Assembly (NCBI RefSeq): GCF_020781835.1
Contig: NZ_JAJGNJ010000009.1
Coordinates: 62,001 to 126,000 of the forward strand
DNA from: Microbacterium testaceum
GTDB taxonomy: Bacteria; Actinomycetota; Actinomycetes; Actinomycetales; Microbacteriaceae
Direction of reading: 5' to 3'
DNA length: 64,000 nucleotides
Below are positions 51,371 through 59,308 of the stretch, one piece after another. The translations under genes and the position numbers were made by a program. Below the pieces are notes generated by a model, which saw nothing but the letters and a program-made list of their open reading frames with translations, was not told where the DNA came from and did not search any database. Numbering within the stretch: position 1 is the stretch's first letter; every line of letters begins with the position of its first letter.

Positions 51371-52576
51371 TCAGCGCCCCGTCTCGGCGAAGAACAGCGG
51401 CGCGGAGGCGGTTTCGAAGTCGCGAGCGACGCGCGCGTCGTCGGCGAAGTCGATCTCCCACAGCCGTCGCTCCGCCGGACCGTTGAGGTAGGCGCGCTGC
51501 TGGTCCGCCACGAGGGTCACGGTGTGGCCGGCGGCGAGACTGGCCTCCACAAGGGGGACGGATGCCGCCCGCTGGGCGCCCGTCTCGCCGTCGAGCACCA
51601 GCACGCGACCGTCGGGGGTGAGGGCGAGCACGGTCGCGTCGGCATCGTCGACGGCGGTCACCTGCACGACGGGCTCGGGCACGGGCAGGAGGGTCCAGGA
51701 GCGGGCCCGGGTGTCGAGCATCCAGATGCCGGCGTCGCCGGCGAGGGCGGCGACGCGAGGACGTCCCTCACGGTTGGCGAAGGCCGTCGCCCGCGGCGCG
51801 GTCACGCCGTCCGGATAAGGGATGCGTTCGACGATGGGCTGCTCGTCCTCGACGCGGATCAGGAGCGCGCCGTCCTGGCATCCGATGATCGCCCCGACGC
51901 GGGTGGTGAGGGTCCCAGCGGCGGCCTCGCACGCGACCGGCTCACCCGTGGTGGCGCCGTCCGCCGTGTGCAGCGTCACTTCGTCGCCCGCGGCGACCGC
52001 TGCGAACGATCCGGCGGGCACGACCATGCCGGGTCCGGGTTCGCGTGAAAGACGGAAGGACTCCACGACCCGGCCCTTCGAGAGTGCCTCGGTGTCCAGC
52101 AGCACGGCGTCCCCGGACTCGGGGAAGAACACGCCCGTTCCGCCGGTGGTCGACGAGTTCGAGGTCGCGACGACCGCTGCGCCTGCGCCGTCCACGTCGC
52201 CGAGGACGCGCGCCTCGGCGCGGTAGTAGTGGAAGTGGTCGACGTGATCCCACGTCCACACCCCGCTGTCGACGACCGAGACGCCGATCTCGTCGATCGC
52301 GAAGAGGTAGCGACCGTCGCTGTGGACGGCGAGAGGAGCGCGGACCGTCCCGAGGTCGACCGTCGTCTCGTCGAGGAGGTCGAGGTGCGACACCCGGCCG
52401 TCGGCGTCGATCGAGGTGAGGCCGAGCGCCGGTTCGGCGAGCTCGGCGGCCCCGTCGATCGCGCCGTGGGTGTCGGGGGACGGCGGGGGCGCCGAACCGG
52501 TCGCGGCGCACCCGGTGAGCGCGACGGCGACCACGACGGAGAGGGCGAACAGACGGGGGGAGGAACGGTGGAGCAT
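51371..52576 (-). CDS. Second secreted propeller-like lipoprotein of the zinc locus
   Basis: The 401-residue protein starts at ATG 52576 with lipobox VALTGC (Cys about residue 23). Repeated blade-like segments (for example VSHLDLLDETTVDLGTVRAP, VFFPESGDAVLLDTEAL, RVLVLDGETGAQRAA) suggest a beta-propeller. A histidine cluster VDHFHYYRAEARV, about residues 100-113, could bind zinc. It is not a copy of AztD; the AztD signature histidines are missing. It is placed between the permease and aztC, so it probably helps capture or store zinc. The family assignment is tentative. Confidence 0.75.
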   Translation of the reverse strand: MLHRSSPRLFALSVVVAVALTGCAATGSAPPPSPDTHGAIDGAAELAEPALGLTSIDADGRVSHLDLLDETTVDLGTVRAPLAVHSDGRYLFAIDEIGVSVVDSGVWTWDHVDHFHYYRAEARVLGDVDGAGAAVVATSNSSTTGGTGVFFPESGDAVLLDTEALSKGRVVESFRLSREPGPGMVVPAGSFAAVAAGDEVTLHTADGATTGEPVACEAAAGTLTTRVGAIIGCQDGALLIRVEDEQPIVERIPYPDGVTAPRATAFANREGRPRVAALAGDAGIWMLDTRARSWTLLPVPEPVVQVTAVDDADATVLALTPDGRVLVLDGETGAQRAASVPLVEASLAAGHTVTLVADQQRAYLNGPAERRLWEIDFADDARVARDFETASAPLFFAETGR

Positions 52577-52590
52577 GAGGTCTTTCTGCG

Positions 52591-53445
52591 TCAGACGGGA
52601 ACGGGATCGGGGGCGACCGCGCGTCGCCGGGCGGCGTCGACGGACGCGCGGAGTGCCCAGGACACGCCGGCGGCGGCGATCGCGGTGGCGGCGATGGTGG
52701 CGCCCGCCGCGGTGGCGGCATGCCACGAGACGAGGAGTCCCGCCCACACGGCAGCGGCACCGATGACGGCGGCGAGCGCCATGGTGGTGGGGATCCGCGC
52801 GGTCCACTGCCGTGCGGCGACGGCGGGAGCCACGAGCAGACCGACCACGAGCAGAGACCCCACGGCCTGGTACGACGCCACGACCGCGAGGGTGACCAGC
52901 CCCACCAGCACGATCTGCGCGACCCGCGGGGCGAGCCGCAGGACGCGGGCGATGCGCTCATCCACGGCGAGAGCCACGAGCGATCGGTGGAACACCACCG
53001 CCGCGACGACGCCGACCCCCGCGGCGACGAGGAGCACGACGAGGTCGTCGCCGCCGATCGCCAGGATGTCGCCGAACAGGATCGCCGTGGCATCCGTCGC
53101 GAAGCTGCCGGCGTGCGAGATCACGATGACCCCGAGCGCCAGCATCCCGACGAACAGCATCCCGATGCTCGTGTCGTACGACAGCCGCGCGCGCCGCTGT
53201 AGGACGCCGATGCCCAGGCTCATCACGACCGCGCTCGCGGCGGCGCCGAGAAGCACGGGCAGCCCCAGCAACGTGGCCAGTGCCACACCGGGGAGCATCC
53301 CGTGGGCGAGGGCTTCGCCGAGGAAGGCCATCCCCCGCACGATCACCCAGGTGCCGGCGACCGCGCACAGCAGGGCCACCAGAACCCCACCCGCCAGCGC
53401 ACGCTGCACGAACTCGAGCGAGAAGGGATCGGTGAACCAGGACAC
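52591..53445 (-). CDS. aztB: Zinc ABC transporter permease AztB
   Basis: The 284-residue ABC-3 family permease has eight or nine membrane helices and the typical N-terminal FVQRALAGGVLVALLCAVAG and GTWVIVRGMAFLGEALAHGM. It forms the zinc channel energised by AztA. It is the first gene of the minus-strand half of the locus (aztB, lipoprotein, aztC, aztD). It diverges from aztA across 55 bp with a Zur-type box. Confidence 0.93.
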   Translation of the reverse strand: MSWFTDPFSLEFVQRALAGGVLVALLCAVAGTWVIVRGMAFLGEALAHGMLPGVALATLLGLPVLLGAAASAVVMSLGIGVLQRRARLSYDTSIGMLFVGMLALGVIVISHAGSFATDATAILFGDILAIGGDDLVVLLVAAGVGVVAAVVFHRSLVALAVDERIARVLRLAPRVAQIVLVGLVTLAVVASYQAVGSLLVVGLLVAPAVAARQWTARIPTTMALAAVIGAAAVWAGLLVSWHAATAAGATIAATAIAAAGVSWALRASVDAARRRAVAPDPVPV

Positions 53446-53465
53446 GAGGCACGACGGTATCCATA

Positions 53466-53482
53466 TTGAGAATGGTTCTCAA
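53466..53482. promoter_or_regulatory. Zur box between aztA and aztB
   Basis: TTGAGAATGGTTCTCAA is a perfect 7-3-7 palindrome. Its core TGAGAATGGTTCTCA fits the actinobacterial Zur/Fur-type pattern TGAnAATGnTTnTCA. It lies six bases from the aztA -10 box TAGAAT (53488-53493) and between two divergent zinc-transporter genes, so zinc-dependent repression by Zur of both units is strongly expected. Confidence 0.88.
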
Positions 53483-53500
53483 ATTCATAGAATGGACGCC

Positions 53501-54229
53501 ATGCCCCCGACCACCCCCTCCTCCCCCGTCGCCGCGCTCCGCGGCATCCGCGTGGACATCGGCGACGCACGCGCCGTCGACGGAGTGGACCTCGACGTCA
53601 CCCGGAACGCCCTGACGGTGCTGGTGGGAGCGAACGGCTCCGGGAAGTCGACGCTGATCGAGGTGCTCGCGGGGGCGCGCACGCCCACCGCGGGCTCGAT
53701 TCGCGTCGACGCGCGAGCGCGCGCCTTCGTGCCGCAGCGCGCCGCGGTCACGGAGCGCCTTCCGCTCACCGTGCGCGATGTCGTGACGGTCGGGGCATGG
53801 GGACGCGTCGGAGCGGTGCGCCGCCTCGATCGCGCGGCCCGAGCCGCCGTCGACGAGGCTCTCCGCCGCATCGGCATGGCGGCCCTGCATCGCCGACCGT
53901 TCGCCGCGCTCTCGGGCGGCCAGCGTCAGCGCGCGCTGCTCGCGCAGGGTCTCGCACGCGGTGCCGACCTGCTGCTGCTCGACGAACCGACGACGGCCCT
54001 GGATGCCATGAGCGCCGAGCTCATCCGCCGGGCGATCGCCGACGAGACGGCGCGCGGCACCGCCGTGGTCTGCGTGAGCCACGACGACCGGCTCATCGCG
54101 GAGGCCGACGTCGTCGTCCGGATGGATGCCGGACGGATCATCGGGCGGGAACGTGGCGGAGAACGCAGCAGGGAAAGCGAAAAGCCCCGGTCTCCCGAGG
54201 CTTTCGCTGGTGTTCGTGGTGGCGAGTGA
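53501..54229 (+). CDS. aztA: Zinc ABC transporter ATP-binding protein AztA
   Basis: The 242-residue protein has Walker A VGANGSGKST, signature LSGGQRQRALLAQGLARG, Walker B LLLLDEPTTALD and switch His VCVSHDD. Start choice: ATG 53501 is seven bases after TAGAAT, a leaderless start; an ATG nine bases earlier overlaps the -10. It diverges from aztB. Unusually, its last ~60 bases cover the terminator and the last 10 bases of the antisense tRNA-Tyr gene. Confidence 0.93.
   Translation: MPPTTPSSPVAALRGIRVDIGDARAVDGVDLDVTRNALTVLVGANGSGKSTLIEVLAGARTPTAGSIRVDARARAFVPQRAAVTERLPLTVRDVVTVGAWGRVGAVRRLDRAARAAVDEALRRIGMAALHRRPFAALSGGQRQRALLAQGLARGADLLLLDEPTTALDAMSAELIRRAIADETARGTAVVCVSHDDRLIAEADVVVRMDAGRIIGRERGGERSRESEKPRSPEAFAGVRGGE
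54181..54204 (-). terminator. Terminator of tRNA-Tyr, inside the aztA 3' end
   Basis: On the minus strand, AAAGCCTCGG-GAGA-CCGGGGCTTT (54204-54181) folds into a 10-bp stem with a GAGA loop and is followed by TTCGCTTT. It lies 13 nt past the encoded CCA of tRNA-Tyr. Confidence 0.8.
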
Positions 54230-54301
54230 GGGATTCGAACCCCCGAATGCAATGCAGTCTGATTTACAGTCAGATCCCTTTGGCCGCTTGGGTAACTCGC
54301 C
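54220..54301 (-). tRNA. tRNA-Tyr (anticodon GTA)
   Basis: This is an 82-nt class II tRNA on the minus strand, beginning GGCGAGTTACCCAAGCGG. The anticodon arm TCTGACTGTAAATCAGA shows GTA. The extra arm is long and the T-arm GGGGGTTCGAATCCCTC is standard. CCA is encoded (54217-54219). The 3' end overlaps the aztA stop codon on the other strand. Confidence 0.95.
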
Positions 54302-54392
54302 AGGTGCGCACCCGCCCGGCTTTCACAGTCGACCGGAGGCGCGATCACCTACCTTACCCTCCCCGAGGGCATGCTTCCAACACGGGGCGGGG

Positions 54393-55274
54393 TCACTCCG
54401 GGATGCGCAGGAGCGCTCCCTCGCTGCGGCATGTCGCGGCGGCCACTTCCATCGCGCGGTCCAGGACGAAGCCCCAGGATGCCTCGTCTTCGGGCAGGCC
54501 GCCGCGCACGAGCGCGACGGTGGTCGAGAGCATCGCGTCGCCGCCGCCCATCGTGTCCACGATGGGGCCCGGCAGGTCTGCGATCCCGCGCGAGAGCGTC
54601 ATCCCGCCCGCGTCGATCGCAGCTCCCCCGGCACCGTAGGTCGCGAGCACGGCATCCACGCCCAGGCCCGTCAGCTTCTCGCGCAGATCCTCGAGCGGGC
54701 CGCCGTACAGCAGCTGCGCGTCATCCTCGCCGACCTTCACCAGCTGCGCCCGAGCGGCTGCCTTCTCGAAGCCGCGGACGAACTCGTCACGGTCGTGCAG
54801 CATGCCCGCGCGGGGGTTCGGGTCGATCGCGAGTGACGCCGACGCCGAGGCCACGGCATCCACGAGAGCGTCGGTCTGCTCCGCGTCGTCGAAGGGGAAG
54901 CAGCTCACCACGACCATGGCGGCATCGGCCAGCGCCGCCCGCTCCGCGTCGCCGTAGTGGACGCGCCGGTTCTGCGCGGCGTCGTTGAAGACGTACTCCG
55001 GCTCGCCGCCGGCGGAGCGCGTGCTGACCGCGCGCGAGGATCCATGCTCGGAGGGACTCGCGAACAGCTCGACGTCGTACTCGGCGAGATAGGCGCGGAT
55101 CTGCTCCCCCGCGGCGTCGTCACCGACCATCGCGATGAGGGAAGCGGGCACGCCCAAGCGCGAGAGGCCGACGGCGACGTTCAGGGCCGCGCCGCCGACG
55201 AACTCGCGCACGCCGGCGTCGTCGCGCAGCTCATCGATCAGGGCGTCGCCGATGACGACGACGCGGCCGCTCAC
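54393..55274 (-). CDS. PfkB-family carbohydrate kinase
   Basis: The 293-residue ribokinase-fold protein has GGAALNVAVGLSRLGVPASL near the N-terminus. The C-terminal catalytic motif is DTMGGGDAML, with the base Asp; the usual DTxGAGD has Gly for Ala here. It is read from GTG 55274, overlapping the FBP-domain stop. It probably phosphorylates a sugar or nucleoside such as fructose or ribose; the substrate is not predictable. It follows the FBP-domain gene with overlapping ends. Confidence 0.87.
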   Translation of the reverse strand: MSGRVVVIGDALIDELRDDAGVREFVGGAALNVAVGLSRLGVPASLIAMVGDDAAGEQIRAYLAEYDVELFASPSEHGSSRAVSTRSAGGEPEYVFNDAAQNRRVHYGDAERAALADAAMVVVSCFPFDDAEQTDALVDAVASASASLAIDPNPRAGMLHDRDEFVRGFEKAAARAQLVKVGEDDAQLLYGGPLEDLREKLTGLGVDAVLATYGAGGAAIDAGGMTLSRGIADLPGPIVDTMGGGDAMLSTTVALVRGGLPEDEASWGFVLDRAMEVAAATCRSEGALLRIPE

Positions 55275-55771
55275 CGTTCGACCCCGGCCGTCTCGAGCAC
55301 GCGCTCGACGAACGCCTCGGTGCGGCGCTTGGTGCCGTCGATCTTCATGTCCACACTCCCGCGGATCTCGCTCGGCGCCAGCGGCATCGCCAGGCGCACG
55401 TTCTCGTGGCACGACAGGTCGGCGCACATGTACGTGCCGACCGTATCGCCGTGCTCCCCCGCGGCCCCCGCTTTGCGCGCCGTGAACAGCGCCACCTGAT
55501 CGCCCGGCTGCATCGTGTGGCACAGGTTGCACATCGCCGACCGCGCCCGCGACTGCCCGTCGGCGACCCGCAGCACCACCCCGGTCGGTTCTCCGTCGCG
55601 CTCGGTCACGAGGTATCCACGTCCGCGGGTGCGAGGGTCGCGCCACGCGAAGAAGTCGAGGTGATCCCAGTCGGTCAGCAGGAAGTCGTGCGGCAGAGCC
55701 ACGACCCGCAGCTCGTCCGGTGCGGCGTTGACGAACGCGTCGCGCACCTCGTTCTCGGTGAGTGCTCGCAT
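55271..55771 (-). CDS. FBP-domain treble-clef zinc-finger protein (elongation factor G-binding type)
   Basis: The 166-residue protein has a C-terminal zinc treble clef with Cys pairs in SAMCNLCHTM and TYMCADLSCHEN. The N-terminal helical portion begins RALTENEVRDAFVNAAPDEL. This resembles the FusB/FBP family that binds elongation factor G and can rescue ribosomes from fusidic acid. It is read from ATG 55771, eight bases after TAGACT (near-leaderless). Whether it protects against any antibiotic here is unknown. Confidence 0.85.
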   Translation of the reverse strand: MRALTENEVRDAFVNAAPDELRVVALPHDFLLTDWDHLDFFAWRDPRTRGRGYLVTERDGEPTGVVLRVADGQSRARSAMCNLCHTMQPGDQVALFTARKAGAAGEHGDTVGTYMCADLSCHENVRLAMPLAPSEIRGSVDMKIDGTKRRTEAFVERVLETAGVER

Positions 55772-55839
55772 GGCATCCGAGTCTACGAGCGCGCACCCCG
55801 CACCGGGCCGGAGTCGGCGACGGTCGGTAGAATCGCCGA

Positions 55840-56328
55840 ATGGCCGACAGCTCATTCGACATCGTCTCCAAGATCGACCGCCAGGAAGCCGACAACGCTC
55901 TCAACCAGGCGCGCAAAGAGGTCGAGCAGCGCTACGACTTCAAAGGCGCCGACGCCTCCATCGAGTGGAGCGGCGAGGCGATCCTCATCAAGGCCAACTC
56001 CGAGGAGCGCGCGAAGGCCGTCCTCGACGTGTTCCAGACGAAGCTGATCAAGCGCGGCATCTCTTTGAAGAGCCTCGAGTCCGGCGAGGCGACCGCCAGC
56101 GGCAAGGAATACCGCATCACCTCGACGCTGAAGGAAGGCATCTCGCAGGAGAACGCCAAGAAGATCGGCAAGATCATCCGCGACGAAGGCCCCAAGAGCG
56201 TGAAGTCCCAGATCCAGGGCGACGAGCTGCGCGTGCAGTCGAAGTCGCGCGACGACCTGCAGGAGGTGCAGCGCCTGCTCAAGGCCGCCGACCTCGACGT
56301 CGACCTGCAGTTCGTGAACTACCGGTAA
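55840..56328 (+). CDS. yajQ: YajQ-family nucleotide (c-di-GMP)-binding protein
   Basis: The 162-residue protein has the full YajQ pattern: [37 protein letters not shown] and [20 protein letters not shown]. Two RNA-binding-like ferredoxin folds are expected. Members bind nucleic acids or cyclic di-GMP in some bacteria; the role in actinobacteria is undefined. It is leaderless, with TAGAAT six bases before ATG. Confidence 0.95.
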   Translation: MADSSFDIVSKIDRQEADNALNQARKEVEQRYDFKGADASIEWSGEAILIKANSEERAKAVLDVFQTKLIKRGISLKSLESGEATASGKEYRITSTLKEGISQENAKKIGKIIRDEGPKSVKSQIQGDELRVQSKSRDDLQEVQRLLKAADLDVDLQFVNYR

Positions 56329-56347
56329 CCACCTTCGAGGGAATGCC

Positions 56348-56989
56348 ATGGCCGTTCGCGTCGATTTGAACATCTCGCTGGACGGCGTCGCCGCCCCGGC
56401 CGACCCCTCCCCGCAGAACCCGATGGGTGCCGACTGGGGACTGCTCGTCGAGGATTACATGGCGACGCGGACGTTCCGCGAGCGCGTGTTCGGCGATTTC
56501 TCCGGCTCCGGCACCACCGGTGTCGACGACCGCTACGCCGCGGCGTACTTCGACGGGATCGGCGCGGAGGTGATGGGGGCCGGGATGTTCGGCATCCACG
56601 CGTTCCCCGACGATCCCGACTGGCGCGGGTGGTGGGGAGACGACCCGCCGTTCCGCGTGCCCGTCCTCGTGCTGACGCACAGCGAACGCGCGCCGATCGC
56701 CTTCGCCAACGGCACCCGGTTCGAGTTCGTCTCGACGGGCATCGAGGATGCCGTGCGTCGGGCGGGCGAGCTGTCCGGCGGCGCCGACGTCCGCGTCGGC
56801 GGGGGCGTCGCGACCGTGCGATCCGCCCTCGCGGCCGGTCTCGTCGACCGGTTGCATGTCGCCGTCCGGCCGGTGATCCTGGGGCGCGGTACCCGGCTCT
56901 GGGATGACCTCACCCACCTCCACGCCCACTACCGCGTCACGTCGGAGGTCGCCGAGAGCGGCGTCGTCCACGTGACCTTCGAGCGGTGA
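56348..56989 (+). CDS. Dihydrofolate-reductase-like (RibD C-terminal domain) protein
   Basis: The 213-residue protein has an N-terminal VRVDLNISLDGVAAPADPSP, a central AEVMGAGMFG and a C-terminal VGGGVATVRSALAAGLVDRL then RPVILGRGTRLW. This is the signature of RibD_C-type DHFR-superfamily reductases. It is predicted to use NADPH on an unidentified small molecule. It is 19 nt after yajQ, and its stop overlaps the mini zinc-ribbon gene start (GTGA). Confidence 0.88.
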   Translation: MAVRVDLNISLDGVAAPADPSPQNPMGADWGLLVEDYMATRTFRERVFGDFSGSGTTGVDDRYAAAYFDGIGAEVMGAGMFGIHAFPDDPDWRGWWGDDPPFRVPVLVLTHSERAPIAFANGTRFEFVSTGIEDAVRRAGELSGGADVRVGGGVATVRSALAAGLVDRLHVAVRPVILGRGTRLWDDLTHLHAHYRVTSEVAESGVVHVTFER

Positions 56990-57123
56990 CGACGCCCGAC
57001 GCTCTGCCACGGTGCCCGACGTGCGGCGATCCGCTGCGGTTCGAGGTGCTCGACGACGAACGCTTCCTCGTGGCGTGGTCCTGCGTGAGCTGTGGACTGA
57101 TCCGGACGACCGAGCCCGGCTAG
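56986..57123 (+). CDS. 45-residue zinc-ribbon protein
   Basis: The gene is read from GTG 56986, overlapping the previous stop as GTGA. It encodes a protein with two CxxC knuckles, RCPTCGDPL and SCVSCGLIRT, about 22 residues apart, enough to bind one zinc. Third positions are almost all G or C, supporting real translation. It ends at TAG 57121-57123, and the CTAG there also supplies the stop of the convergent LacI gene. It is probably coupled to the RibD-like reductase; function unknown. Confidence 0.72.
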   Translation: MTTPDALPRCPTCGDPLRFEVLDDERFLVAWSCVSCGLIRTTEPG

Positions 57124-58139
57124 AGGCGCGGTGGGGCCGTCGAGGCCCGCGGGATGAGCGTCGGCATCGTGCGCTCGATGCGCGCCGCCGCGTCGGCATC
57201 CCACAGCATGTCCAGCGCGACCTCGGCGATCCGATCGAAGTGCGTGCGCACCGAGGTCAGGGGCACCGGAAGACGCGAGACGAGCGGGATGTCGTTGTAT
57301 CCGACGATCGACAGGTCGGGACCGGCATCCAGGCCCATCGACTGCGCCACCGTCGACACCCCGACCGCGAGGTTGTCGTTGGCGGCGAAGACGGCGGTGG
57401 GGCGGTCGGGCCCGCCCAAGAGCTTCCGCGCCGCCTCGATGCCGTGATCGAGGCCGTAGCCGACGGCGAGGATCCGCCCGTCGCGCAGGGCGACGCCGGC
57501 TTCCCGCAGCGCGCGTTCGGCCCCCGCTCGGCGGTCGCGCCCGCTCGAGGTGAACCACGGGCCGGTGATGACGCCGATGTCGCGGTGACCGAGGTCGAGC
57601 AGGTGGCGCACGGCGAGGTATCCGCCGGTCTCGTCATCGCCCAGTGACGACGGACTCACCCCATCCGATCGCAGCGCGAGCACGTGCGCGATCCCGCGCT
57701 CGCGCAGAGAGGCGGGCAGGGCGTCGTCGAGACGCGCCGTCGCGAGGACCAGGCCGTCGACGCCGCGACCGAGGAGCGTCTCGGTGGCGCGGCGCTCCTC
57801 GTCGGCGTCGTCACCGCACGTCGCGACCACGGCGAAGTACCCGCGTCGGTGCGCCGCACGCTCGATCGCCTCGAACATCAGCGCCATCACGGCATCCGTC
57901 AGACGGGGCACGAGGACACCGATGGTGCCGGTGGCCCCCCGGCGCAGGCTCGAGGCCGACACGTTGCGCCGGTAGCCCAACTCGTCGGCGACCGCGCGCA
58001 CGCGTTCGGCGGTCGCGGATCGCGAGCGCGGGGTCCGATCGTCGAGCACGCGGCTGACGGTGGAGATGCTGACCCCGGATGCCACAGCGACGTCCTTGAG
58101 CGTGACCACGTGCCGCGCCGCGGAATCGATGTCGACCAT
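57120..58139 (-). CDS. LacI-family regulator of the aldolase/transporter locus
   Basis: The 339-residue protein starts at ATG 58139. It has a LacI helix-turn-helix (TLKDVAVASGVSISTVSRVL, about residues 13-32), hinge LGYRRNVSASSLRRG and a sugar-binding-protein-like effector domain. It diverges from the DapA/NanA-family gene over 159 bp that hold inverted GGGAACGATC sites. It is the expected repressor of that lyase and the NRAMP-fold transporter. Ligand unknown; an acidic sugar or keto acid is plausible. It shares a CTAG stop with the convergent zinc-ribbon gene. Confidence 0.9.
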   Translation of the reverse strand: MVDIDSAARHVVTLKDVAVASGVSISTVSRVLDDRTPRSRSATAERVRAVADELGYRRNVSASSLRRGATGTIGVLVPRLTDAVMALMFEAIERAAHRRGYFAVVATCGDDADEERRATETLLGRGVDGLVLATARLDDALPASLRERGIAHVLALRSDGVSPSSLGDDETGGYLAVRHLLDLGHRDIGVITGPWFTSSGRDRRAGAERALREAGVALRDGRILAVGYGLDHGIEAARKLLGGPDRPTAVFAANDNLAVGVSTVAQSMGLDAGPDLSIVGYNDIPLVSRLPVPLTSVRTHFDRIAEVALDMLWDADAAARIERTMPTLIPRASTAPPRL

Positions 58140-58182
58140 GGGCCCTCCCCCCGTCACGATACCCGTCCGATGCAATCCTTCC

Positions 58183-58248
58183 CGGGAACGATCCGAGAAA
58201 AGTCTTGACATGCGCCGCCGATCGACCGCACACTTGCGATCGTTCCCG
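58183..58248 (+). promoter_or_regulatory. Promoter region of the aldolase gene with LacI-type operators
   Basis: TTGACA (58205-58210) looks like a -35 box. The inverted 11-mers CGGGAACGATC (58183-58193) and GATCGTTCCCG (58238-58248) are perfect reverse complements flanking it. A further GTTCCC half-site follows at 58254-58259. Two symmetric sites 55 bp apart are compatible with looping by a LacI tetramer. Confidence 0.6.
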
Positions 58249-58298
58249 CAAACGTTCCCATCCGGAGAACGCTCGACGAAGAGACGAAGGAGACGACG

Positions 58299-59234
58299 AT
58301 GGTCCTCGACCTCCGCGGCCTGAACCCCGCCCCCGTTACCCCGTTCACCCCCGACGGCGATGTCGACTACGCCGCCATCCAGCGCCTCGGCTCGTGGCTG
58401 GGATCGATCGACGGGGTCAAGAGCCTCGTCGTCCTCGGACACGCCGGAGAAGGCACCTTCCTGACGGAGAAGGAGCAGCTCGACGTGATCCGCGCGTTCC
58501 GCGACTCGGTCGACGACCGGCTGCCGATCATCGCCGGCATCACCAAGGAGGGCAACCTCACCGCCGCGCTCGAGGCGAAGGATGCCGCCGCCGCGGGCGC
58601 GAAAGGCGCGCTCGTGTACCCCTCGCACGGATGGCTGCGCTTCGGCTTCCAGCCCGGCGCCCCGCAGACCCGCTACCGCGCGATCTGGGAGGAGTCCGGC
58701 CTGGAGGAGATCCTCTTCCAGTACCCCGACAACACCAAGGCCTCGTACGACCTCGACACCCAGCTCGAGATCGCTGGCCAAGAGGGTGTGAACCACACGA
58801 AGAACGGCGTGCGCAACATGCGCCGCTGGTACACCGAGATCCCCGCTCTGCGTGCCGCCTACCCCGAGCTCCAGGTGCTGTCGTGCCACGACGAGTACCT
58901 GCTCCCGACGATGTTCGACGTCGACGGTCTCCTCGTCGGCTACGGCAACATCGCCCCCGAACTCCTCGTGGAACTCATCGCCGCCGGCAAGGCACGCGAC
59001 TACGCCGGCGCCCACGCGATCCACGAGCGCCTGCTCCCGGTGACGAAGGCCGTGTATCACCGCGGCTCCCACATGGAGGGCACGGTGGCCCTCAAGTGGG
59101 GCCTGGTGAATCGTGGCATCCTGGATCACGCCACCGTGCGCGAGCCCCTCCTGCCCCTGCCCGCCGGAGCCGACGCTGAGATCGCCGCCGCGTTCGCCTC
59201 CGCCGACCTGGGCAGCGTGGTCGTCCCGGCCTGA
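58299..59234 (+). CDS. Dihydrodipicolinate synthase/N-acetylneuraminate lyase family protein
   Basis: The 311-residue class I aldolase barrel begins LNPAPVTPFTPDGDVDYAAI. The catalytic Tyr is about residue 142 in FQYPDNT, and the Schiff-base Lys about 168 in NHTKNG. The GHAGEGTFLTEKE loop replaces the usual GTTGE motif. It is divergent from DapA itself; the substrate pocket differs and no lysine-biosynthesis gene is nearby. It therefore probably cleaves or forms a keto-acid in a catabolic pathway. It lies 74 nt upstream of the transporter gene, with a LacI regulator opposite. Confidence 0.87.
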   Translation: MVLDLRGLNPAPVTPFTPDGDVDYAAIQRLGSWLGSIDGVKSLVVLGHAGEGTFLTEKEQLDVIRAFRDSVDDRLPIIAGITKEGNLTAALEAKDAAAAGAKGALVYPSHGWLRFGFQPGAPQTRYRAIWEESGLEEILFQYPDNTKASYDLDTQLEIAGQEGVNHTKNGVRNMRRWYTEIPALRAAYPELQVLSCHDEYLLPTMFDVDGLLVGYGNIAPELLVELIAAGKARDYAGAHAIHERLLPVTKAVYHRGSHMEGTVALKWGLVNRGILDHATVREPLLPLPAGADAEIAAAFASADLGSVVVPA

Positions 59235-59308
59235 CCCCCTCGGGGGCGGCCCCCGGGACGGCCGCCCCTCATGACCCATCTCGTCAATGACGACGGAAGG
59301 ACCCACCC

